NCBI GenBank assembly: GCA_017440425.1
Contig: JAFSHJ010000086.1
Span: forward strand, 1-7,553
Reading direction: 5' to 3'
Source: Oscillospiraceae bacterium
Lineage (GTDB): Bacteria > Bacillota > Clostridia > Oscillospirales > Ruminococcaceae
Length of the DNA stretch: 7,553 nt
The position numbers and the translations under genes were made by a program. The notes below the pieces were generated by a model. The model did not search any database, was not told the origin of the DNA, and saw only the letters and a list, made by a program, of their open reading frames with translations. Shown in pieces: positions 1-4,989 of this stretch. Positions within the stretch are counted from its first letter, which is position 1. Each line of letters opens with the position of its first letter.

Positions 1-688
1 CGGAGAAATCGAGAACCTTGAAAGCATCGATGGAGCAAAGAGTGCCGATAACTGTGAAGATAGCAGCAACAGCATAACCTGCAACGATACCGATGATGAA
101 GGGGATGAGCTTGGTCATCTTTTTGCCGTAGCTGGAGCAGAGCATTGTTACAGCAAGGGTTGCGAGACCGCAGATGAGTGTTACGTAGGGAGAAGCGAGC
201 ATAGCGTCGCCTACTTTAACGTCACCCTTGAGGAGGTCGCCGATAGCATTTCCTGCCAGGGAGAGACCGATGATGGCAACTGTCGGGCCGATAACAACTG
301 CGGGCATGATCTTGGCGATCCACTTAACGCCTACAAACTTAACAACTGTAGCGAGGATAATATAGACAAGACCTGCGAAGCAAGCACCGATGATGAGACC
401 GAGCCAGCCGAGATACATGGAAACGCCGCCTGCAAAAGCAGCAAACATGGAGTTAATGAAAGCGAAAGAAGAGCTGAGGAAAACGGGACTCTTTCTTCTT
501 GTGAAAAGCTGATAAACCAATGTGCCGACGCCTGCGCCGAACATTGCTGCTGCGGGGGTAAGACCGTTCTGAACGATCATAGGAACTGCGATGGTTGCTG
601 CCAAAACTGCCAGCATCTGCTGAATAGCAAATACGATAAGCTGACCGAACTTGGGCTTGTCTTCAACATTGAAGGTAAGACGACTCAT
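1..688 (-). CDS. Uracil/xanthine permease, NCS2 family (3' end beyond left edge)
   Basis: This is the N-terminal 229 codons of a nucleobase transporter of the NCS2 (UraA/xanthine permease) family; the rest lies off the left edge. Members are inner-membrane, usually proton-coupled, importers of uracil or xanthine. The reading frame is open and strongly hydrophobic. The first helix contains QQMLAVLAATIAVPMIV (about residues 23-39), which matches the family's TM1 block, and SSSFAFINS (about 72-80) matches its third-helix region. The substrate-binding acidic residues of UraA lie in the missing half, so uracil cannot be separated from xanthine. ATG at 688 is chosen because GGAGG lies 11 nt upstream. 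An in-frame ATG at 706 would add six residues but overlaps that site and has no site of its own. The gene has its own promoter and is isolated from paaK-ACT by a terminator. Family call firm, substrate unknown. Confidence 0.9.
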   Translation of the reverse strand, partial: MSRLTFNVEDKPKFGQLIVFAIQQMLAVLAATIAVPMIVQNGLTPAAAMFGAGVGTLVYQLFTRRKSPVFLSSSFAFINSMFAAFAGGVSMYLGWLGLIIGACFAGLVYIILATVVKFVGVKWIAKIMPAVVIGPTVAIIGLSLAGNAIGDLLKGDVKVGDAMLASPYVTLICGLATLAVTMLCSSYGKKMTKLIPFIIGIVAGYAVAAIFTVIGTLCSIDAFKVLDFS

Positions 689-765
689 AATTTTTTGTTC
701 CTCCATTTCATTTTCGGTCCGAAACATATAAAAATGTTGTTATTATTTCAGGCCGCTTAACTATT

Positions 766-795
766 ATTATATGATAATTGTTAATGATATGTCAA
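766..795 (-). promoter_or_regulatory. Sigma-70 type promoter of the permease gene
   Basis: Read on the minus strand, TTGACA (790-795) is followed 18 nt later by TATAAT (766-771), both perfect hexamers. The predicted start near 759 leaves a leader of about 70 nt before the permease ATG. I see no purine riboswitch in so short a leader. TGACAA repeats lie just upstream of the -35 box. Confidence 0.82.
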
Positions 796-865
796 GGAAA
801 TGTGACAAAGTTTTTGTTTGTTTGACAAGGTTCATCACTTTGCATAAATGTTGGTGCAGATAATA

Positions 866-902
866 AACAAAAAATATAGGAGAACGGGTTTGCCGTTCTC
901 CT
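866..902 (-). terminator. Rho-independent terminator after the ACT gene
   Basis: The arms GGAGAACGG (879-887) and CCGTTCTCC (893-901) form a 9-bp perfect stem, extended by one A-T pair, with a 5-nt loop. On the minus strand the stem is followed by TATATTTTTTG (complement of the A-run at 869-874). It lies about 17 nt past the ACT stop codon and ends the paaK-ACT transcript before the permease promoter. Confidence 0.9.
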
Positions 903-918
903 TGGTTTTAATGTTAAC

Positions 919-1353
919 TTAAAGCTCTTCAATGTCTTCCTGGTCAACAGTCTGAATGCCCTTGGAAACGAGAGCTGCGCTGGCAGCGTTTGTATCTTCA
1001 ACACGGAAGATCATGTAAGCGTGGTTTGCTTTTTTGCCGCCGAGGAAAGCGTACATATATTCAATGTTTACGTTTGCTGCTGTAAGCACCTGAAGAACCT
1101 GGTTGAGTCCGCCGGGAACATCGGGGATCACAACGCCGACAACGGGTGTTGCAGAGTGAACATATCCTGCATCCTTCAGCACGGTTGTTGCCTTATATGC
1201 ATTGTCAACAATAAGGCGGACAATGCCGAAATCCTCTGTCTCTGCAAGAGAGAGTGCACGAAGATCGATATCGTTCTGAGCCAGAACCTCTGTCATTGCG
1301 TTGAGAGAACCGGGGCGGTTTTCTACAAATACGGAAATCTGTTTAATACTCAT
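919..1353 (-). CDS. Tandem ACT-domain protein linked to paaK
   Basis: A 144-residue protein made of two ACT domains (about residues 1-68 and 69-140) and nothing else. ACT domains bind amino acids and usually confer allosteric control. The first begins IKQISVFVENRPGSLNAMTE and the second GVVIPDVPGGLNQVLQVLT; each carries the strand-loop-helix segment with the G(S/G)LN turn that contacts the ligand. No catalytic domain is attached, so a regulatory or sensor role is inferred. The start is set by AAAGGAGG overlapping the stop of paaK, with about 9 nt to the ATG; the genes are 15 nt apart and surely co-transcribed. Stand-alone double-ACT proteins beside PaaK-type ligases are a recurrent arrangement in anaerobic bacteria and archaea, often with indolepyruvate:ferredoxin oxidoreductase, which is not present here. 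The ligand is unknown; an aromatic amino acid is the natural guess. Confidence 0.92.
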   Translation of the reverse strand: MSIKQISVFVENRPGSLNAMTEVLAQNDIDLRALSLAETEDFGIVRLIVDNAYKATTVLKDAGYVHSATPVVGVVIPDVPGGLNQVLQVLTAANVNIEYMYAFLGGKKANHAYMIFRVEDTNAASAALVSKGIQTVDQEDIEEL

Positions 1354-1368
1354 CTTATTGACCTCCTT

Positions 1369-2670
1369 TTATATTTTGCGCTTGTCAATTACGCGGACAG
1401 CCTTGCCTTCACTTCGTACAATGGACTTGGGAGCAACGAGGGTCACCTTGGCGGAAATACCAAGCATAGAACGCAGATCGTTTACCAAAACCTTCTGACG
1501 GCGATCGATCTCACCAAGGTTATCGGTGAACATTTCGGGAGTCATCTCAACATGGACATCGAGAGTATCGGTGGATTTTACGCGGTCAACAATGATCTGA
1601 TAGTTGGCAGCATAGCCGTTGTTGAGAAGAACGGTCTCGATCTGGGAGGGGAATACGTTTACGCCGCGGATGATGAGCATGTCGTCGGAACGTCCCATGG
1701 GTTTGCACATCTTGATGTGTGTACGTCCGCAGGGGCAGGGCTCGCTGGAGAGCATGCAGATGTCACGGGTGCGGTAACGCAGGAGGGGGAAGGCTTCCTT
1801 GGTGATGGAGGTGAATACCAACTCACCCTTTGCGCCTTCGGGAAGAACTTCGCCGGTCTCGGGATCGATGATCTCGTCGATGAAGTGGTCTTCGTTGATG
1901 TGCATGCCGCTCTGTGCGGAGCATTCGAAGGAGACACCGGGGCCGGAGAGCTCGGTGAGACCGTAAATATCATAAGCTTTGATGCCGAGTGTATTCTGAA
2001 TATCCTGACGCATCTCTTCGGACCAAGCTTCAGCACCGAAGATACCTGCTTTCAGGGGGATCTGATCGGGAGTGAGTCCCATCTCTTTCATGGTTTCACC
2101 AATGTAAGAAGCATAGGAAGGTGTGCAGCAGAGAATGGTTGCGCTGAGATCCTGAATGAACATGATCTGGCGCTCTGTGTTGCCGGAGGAGGTGGGAATG
2201 GTGAGGCAGCCGACTTTGTGGGAGCCGCCGTTGAGTCCGGGACCGCCGGTGAACAGTCCGTAGCCGTAAGAAACCTGGCATACATCATCTTTTGTGCCGC
2301 CTACAGCCGTAATAGCTCTTGCGCAGCAGTCTTCCCAAAGGTCAATGTCGTGCTGGGTGTAGAATGCAACAACACGCTTGCCGGTGGTGCCGGAGGTGGA
2401 CTGGATGCGTACGCACTCAGAGAGCGGCTTTGCAAGCAGACCGTAGGGATACGCCTCGCGGAGATCGGCTTTGGTTACAAAGGGAAGCTTGTGGAGGTCT
2501 TTTGTTCCCTGGATATCATCAGGTGTAAGGCCGACAGCCTCCATCTTTTTACGGTAATAGGGAACATTATCCCAAACGTGCTTAACCTGTTTTACAAGGC
2601 GCTCATCCTGCCAGGCTTTGATCTGTTCTCTGCTGGCAGTTTCAATTTCGGGCTGATAATAGCGTTCCAT
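1369..2670 (-). CDS. paaK: Phenylacetate-CoA ligase (PaaK-type, aryl-acid:CoA ligase)
   Basis: An ANL-superfamily ligase of 433 residues, the usual PaaK length. It forms an aryl-acetyl-CoA from the acid, ATP and CoA through an acyl-adenylate, in the cytoplasm. Visible motifs in order: P-loop STSGTTGK (91-98), the FGAEAWSEEMR block (211-221), YGLTE (236-240), YRTRD (299-303) with the CPCGRT segment beside it (312-317), hinge GRSDDMLIIRG (326-336), and the C-terminal SEGKAVRV with the likely catalytic lysine at 423. All adenylation motifs are intact. The ATG at 2670 has AAGGAG about 8 nt upstream. The gene leads a two-gene unit with the ACT protein. In anaerobes such ligases act on phenylacetate, indoleacetate or hydroxyphenylacetate, in catabolism or run in reverse for ATP during aromatic amino acid fermentation. 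The substrate is not determined here. Confidence 0.95.
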   Translation of the reverse strand: MERYYQPEIETASREQIKAWQDERLVKQVKHVWDNVPYYRKKMEAVGLTPDDIQGTKDLHKLPFVTKADLREAYPYGLLAKPLSECVRIQSTSGTTGKRVVAFYTQHDIDLWEDCCARAITAVGGTKDDVCQVSYGYGLFTGGPGLNGGSHKVGCLTIPTSSGNTERQIMFIQDLSATILCCTPSYASYIGETMKEMGLTPDQIPLKAGIFGAEAWSEEMRQDIQNTLGIKAYDIYGLTELSGPGVSFECSAQSGMHINEDHFIDEIIDPETGEVLPEGAKGELVFTSITKEAFPLLRYRTRDICMLSSEPCPCGRTHIKMCKPMGRSDDMLIIRGVNVFPSQIETVLLNNGYAANYQIIVDRVKSTDTLDVHVEMTPEMFTDNLGEIDRRQKVLVNDLRSMLGISAKVTLVAPKSIVRSEGKAVRVIDKRKI

Positions 2671-2694
2671 AGAAAAGACTCCTTGGATATTAGA

Positions 2695-2722
2695 ATTTGA
2701 TACAGTAAACCTATTTGATACA
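2695..2722. repeat. Tandem direct repeat in the paaK leader, possible operator
   Basis: ATTTGATACA occurs exactly at 2695-2704 and again at 2713-2722, a period of 18 bp. The pair covers the predicted transcription start and early leader of paaK. Its position downstream of the -10 box would suit a repressor. No known operator is recognised. Confidence 0.5.
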
Positions 2723-2749
2723 TTATACTATATATTAGTAGTTTATCAC
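2722..2749 (-). promoter_or_regulatory. Probable promoter of the paaK-ACT unit
   Basis: On the minus strand a perfect TATAAT (2722-2727) is preceded at 16 nt by GTGATA (2744-2749), a 4-of-6 match to the -35 consensus. The predicted start near 2715 gives a leader of about 45 nt. A weak -35 box suits a regulated promoter. Two copies of a 10-bp repeat sit at and below the -10 box. An alternative pair, TTGACT (2763-2768) with TAAACT (2740-2745), is less good at the -10. Confidence 0.55.
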
Positions 2750-2833
2750 TTTTGTGTGTGAAAGTCAATAAAAATTTAGCTATTTTTGTTGCATCAAAAT
2801 ATGTAATAGTGAATAAACTTTGTGAGAAAATTC

Positions 2834-2848
2834 CCGATGGTAAATCGG
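2834..2848 (-). terminator. Weak hairpin after the FTR-like gene, possible terminator
   Basis: CCGAT (2834-2838) and ATCGG (2844-2848) form a 5-bp stem with a 5-nt loop, 3 nt past the stop of the FTR-like gene. On the minus strand it is followed by GGAATTTTC, a poor T-tract. It is the only candidate end for this cluster before paaK and may be leaky. Confidence 0.35.
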
Positions 2849-2851
2849 CAG

Positions 2852-3049
2852 TCAGCGCTGCTTATAATAGAGCAGGCAATGGCAGAAGCCCTCAAAATCG
2901 GGATCCTTTATCTGTTCGCGGAACTCCTTGCAGATGCATTTGTTGTCTTCCGTGCGTGCAAGGCGGCAGGGGCAGTAGCCTCCGGTGCGCTCAAGTCCCT
3001 CTTTAACGGATTTTACTATCTCTTCGTCGGGGTTGAAAGTTATTTTCAT
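2852..3049 (-). CDS. Small ferredoxin:thioredoxin-reductase catalytic-chain-like protein
   Basis: A 65-residue protein with three Cys-x-Cys pairs: CPC (26-28), CIC (38-40) and CHC (56-58), followed by LLYYK. The opening CPCR and closing CHC-hydrophobic signature are those of the catalytic beta chain of ferredoxin:thioredoxin reductase, in which a 4Fe-4S cluster beside a redox disulfide passes electrons from ferredoxin to thioredoxin-like partners. The central pair is displaced relative to the plant/cyanobacterial pattern. By analogy four cysteines would bind the cluster and two form the disulfide; this is inference. It is shorter than the roughly 110-residue chloroplast protein, with a short N-terminal region (1-25), and no variable chain is nearby. 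It starts 4 nt after the AlkD-like gene, with AAAAGGAG inside that gene's end and 9 nt to the ATG, so the two are translated from one message. Cytoplasmic; partner unknown. Confidence 0.85.
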   Translation of the reverse strand: MKITFNPDEEIVKSVKEGLERTGGYCPCRLARTEDNKCICKEFREQIKDPDFEGFCHCLLYYKQR

Positions 3050-3053
3050 GTTG

Positions 3054-3776
3054 TTATTCTCCTTTTGATGGCTGCAGCTTCAAGGTTTTTAGGTAGGCTT
3101 TTTGCTCCGCAGTGATCCGGAAGCTCTCAACAGCCTTTTGGATCGTTTTGTTGTGTGTACACACATCAAGACGGTTTTGCTCTATATAAGGCAGCACGGC
3201 ATCATATTGCTTTGCAAGCGCCGTGGCAAAATACCACGCCACCATCATCCTGACATAATATTCATCAGAGCGTATTTCCGAGACGAACTGCGGATGTCTT
3301 GCATCAAAATGCCCGTCAAGATAATAGGTCATCAGCGCTTCAATTCCGAAACGTATCATATATGTATGTTCGGAGTACATCCATTTTATTGCCTGCACAT
3401 CCAGCTCATCAAGGTGCTTTTTGAATATTTTGGGTCTCAGCGAATCGCAGACCGCCCAGTTGTCCACAAAGGGGAGGAATTTATTAAGTGCGGCAACGGT
3501 CTCACCGTAGTCGTCAAGCTGCTCAATAAGCAATGCGTGCAGCATGTTTTCCTCATAGTAGTAATGGGGAAGTGCGGCAAGAAAATCATCAACAGAGGGA
3601 GTGTAGCCATCAACGTGCCGGAAAATATCCTTTGCCAGCAGCCGAAGCCGTGGCAGCCTGATGCCTATAACCGTTTCTGCCGGAACATTTGGGATAAGCT
3701 TTGTGTGAAATTTGCGATACTCCGTATCCTGCAGCTCAAACAGAGCACTGAGGATATCTTTTTTTGCATTGCACAT
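3054..3776 (-). CDS. AlkD-like DNA alkylation repair protein (DNA glycosylase family)
   Basis: A 240-residue, mostly helical protein of the DNA_alkylation/AlkD family. AlkD proteins are HEAT-like-repeat glycosylases that excise positively charged N3- and N7-alkylpurines without flipping the base. The residues matching the Bacillus cereus AlkD active site appear kept: Trp107 and Asp111 in NWAVCD (AlkD Trp109/Asp113), Arg142 in YMIRFGIEALM (Arg148) and Trp181 in MMVAWYFATAL (Trp187). The Trp-Asp and Arg-Trp spacings equal those of AlkD. Length is typical. The start is the only reasonable one: an in-frame TGA lies two codons upstream of the ATG. Its ribosome binding site is poor, a G-rich TCGGGGGC, so translation may depend on the AraC gene ending 19 nt upstream. 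It is followed at 4 nt by the FTR-like gene. Activity is inferred from the conserved residues. Confidence 0.93.
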   Translation of the reverse strand: MCNAKKDILSALFELQDTEYRKFHTKLIPNVPAETVIGIRLPRLRLLAKDIFRHVDGYTPSVDDFLAALPHYYYEENMLHALLIEQLDDYGETVAALNKFLPFVDNWAVCDSLRPKIFKKHLDELDVQAIKWMYSEHTYMIRFGIEALMTYYLDGHFDARHPQFVSEIRSDEYYVRMMVAWYFATALAKQYDAVLPYIEQNRLDVCTHNKTIQKAVESFRITAEQKAYLKTLKLQPSKGE

Positions 3777-3795
3777 AGTTCAGCCCCCGAGTGAC

Positions 3796-4653
3796 TTATT
3801 TTAAATGGGAAAAGAGCTTGCGGTAGGTGCCGGGGGACATACCGTTCTTCTTTTTGAAGCAGTTTGTGAAGTTGATCGGTGTCTTGAATCCCACTTTATA
3901 GGATATGTCGGACACCAGCATATCGGTGGAGATGAGCAGATGTTCAGCGTGGGTGATGCGCAGGTTTATCACATAGTGGTGCAGAGAGATGCCGTTGGCT
4001 GTGTTGAACATTCGGTTTATATAATAAGGATGGTAGTTCAGCGCAGCGGAAAGTGCTGTGCTGGAGAGATCACCGTCGTAGTTGGCTTTGATGTGCTTCA
4101 GTATGGCGGAGGTGTGGTTGTCTATTTTGCCGAACTCCGTGAAGGTGGATCTTCTGCGCAGAATATCAATTATGAGAGCTTTCAGCAGCGAGGAGTTCTT
4201 TTCGGCAGAATATCTGGAGGGAGAAAGGGTCTCATCCAGAATATCCTCCACTGCAGAGAGCATATCACCGCAGTTTGCCAGAATCATGGGGGAGTTGAGT
4301 TCGGGGGCATCGGTGAAGTCAAGCTGTCGGGATACGATGTCGGTTGGGGTGAGGTTTTCTGCAGGGATAATGCTGTAGGGCAGAAGGTATCCGCTGTTGT
4401 CAAAGGTGTAGTCAAAGCATACGACCGCCGCATCAAGGGAGGGAGAAGAGGTAAAACGGTAGATGGTGCCGGATTGCCAAAGCATTACAGTGCCGGCAGA
4501 GAGGGGATATTCGGTGTTGTTGACAAGGACGGTGCCGCTGCCGCCGATTATGAAAAAGAGACGGCAGTCGCGGGAGGAGAGTGTGTGCGAATTGGATGCT
4601 ATTGTCATTTTGAATGCAGTTCTGACAAATGGATTGATATCCGATACCAACAC
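3796..4653 (-). CDS. AraC-family transcriptional regulator
   Basis: A 285-residue regulator with an N-terminal cupin-like sensor region (about residues 25-90, including GGSGTVLVNN and LSAGTVMLWQSG) and a C-terminal double helix-turn-helix DNA-binding domain (about 185-283). The second HTH carries the AraC signature: ISYKVGFKTPINFTNCFKKK then GMSPGTYRK. GTG at 4653 is preferred because GGAGG (4662-4666) lies exactly 8 nt upstream. The frame stays open to a TTG at 4674, but that longer start would put the Shine-Dalgarno inside the gene and has none of its own. It heads the cluster with the AlkD-like and FTR-like genes and is divergent from the aminotransferase-reductase pair, so it could control either or both. 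Its effector is not evident; the metal-binding residues of enzymatic cupins are absent. Its codon use is less biased than that of the aminotransferase. Confidence 0.93.
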   Translation of the reverse strand: MLVSDINPFVRTAFKMTIASNSHTLSSRDCRLFFIIGGSGTVLVNNTEYPLSAGTVMLWQSGTIYRFTSSPSLDAAVVCFDYTFDNSGYLLPYSIIPAENLTPTDIVSRQLDFTDAPELNSPMILANCGDMLSAVEDILDETLSPSRYSAEKNSSLLKALIIDILRRRSTFTEFGKIDNHTSAILKHIKANYDGDLSSTALSAALNYHPYYINRMFNTANGISLHHYVINLRITHAEHLLISTDMLVSDISYKVGFKTPINFTNCFKKKNGMSPGTYRKLFSHLK

Positions 4654-4661
4654 TTGAATTA

Positions 4662-4666
4662 CCTCC
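4662..4666 (-). promoter_or_regulatory. Ribosome binding site that fixes the AraC GTG start
   Basis: GGAGG on the minus strand lies 8 nt upstream of GTG (4651-4653). It is the only Shine-Dalgarno near the 5' end of this frame. It rules against the in-frame TTG at 4672-4674 and shortens the protein by seven residues. Confidence 0.85.
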
Positions 4667-4674
4667 GTCTGCAA

Positions 4675-4928
4675 ATTGTAGGAAAGGTGCGGTGTGTAAA
4701 TTGACCAAGGTGCAAAGGATAAGGGGTTAACCGTTATATGTTAAAATATACCACTTTTCGGCGTAAATTTCAAGAAGTAAGGCATTCGAAAGGTGATCGA
4801 AGAGAAAAAACAAAACAAAAAAGGGTAAAATTATAATTTGAATTACATATTGATTGTTTTTTGCTTTAACTTTAAATTTTGTTTGTATTAAATTTGTGTT
4901 AATTTTGCACTAATTTTATAAAAGGTAC
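4675..4928. other. AT-rich divergent control region between the AraC and aminotransferase genes
   Basis: No gene, RNA or riboswitch is recognised here. It holds two copies of AAGGTGC (4684-4690 and 4707-4713, period 23 bp), an 8-bp palindrome GGTTAACC (4725-4732) and a 12-bp perfect palindrome AAATTATAATTT (4828-4839). The palindrome contains TATAAT on both strands; the minus-strand copy (4830-4835) could be the AraC -10 box, but no good -35 box matches it. From 4871 to 4919 the DNA carries four short A/T tracts centred near 4876, 4891, 4902 and 4914, roughly once per helical turn, just above the aminotransferase promoter. The likely roles are regulator sites, the AraC promoter and a bent or UP-element-like segment. 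These are inferences. Confidence 0.5.
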
Positions 4929-4957
4929 TTGACATATCGGATATTGTATTTTATAAT
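4929..4957 (+). promoter_or_regulatory. Perfect consensus sigma-70 promoter of the aminotransferase gene
   Basis: TTGACA (4929-4934) and TATAAT (4952-4957) are separated by exactly 17 nt, the ideal form. The predicted start near 4964 leaves a leader of about 26 nt, which holds AGGAGG (4976-4981) 8 nt before the ATG. Transcription and initiation signals are therefore both near optimal. Confidence 0.92.
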
Positions 4958-4989
4958 TAAAGCAAGAAAAAAATTAGGAGGAGATACCA

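Noticed and set aside
689..765. Purine or PyrR-type leader for the permease gene.
   Set aside because: The predicted leader is only about 70 nt. It shows no conserved purine aptamer core or anti-terminator/terminator pair.
822..850. Possible plus-strand promoter (TTGACA at 822-827) directed into the antisense of the ACT gene.
   Set aside because: No acceptable -10 box lies at 16-18 nt; the best candidates are TAAATG and CATAAA at poor spacing. No plus-strand gene follows.
1021..2700. A 559-codon open frame on the plus strand, antisense to paaK and the ACT gene.
   Set aside because: It shows no recognisable domain, has an implausible Cys/Gly-rich composition and overlaps two clear genes. It is the codon-bias shadow of paaK.
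2741..2819. Imperfect inverted repeat AGTTTATCACT (2740-2750) / AGTGAATAAACT (2808-2819).
   Set aside because: The arms are 57 nt apart in AT-rich DNA, match imperfectly and lack a terminator tail, so chance is likely.
3102..4704. Two open frames of about 230 and 299 codons on the plus strand, opposite the AlkD-like and AraC genes.
   Set aside because: Both are antisense to genes with conserved catalytic or HTH motifs and have no motifs of their own.
4785..4823. Short plus-strand frame from GTG near 4793 (about 11 codons, Lys/Gln/Asn-rich) as a leader peptide.
   Set aside because: It lies upstream of the predicted promoter at 4929, has no ribosome binding site and simply reads an A-rich tract.
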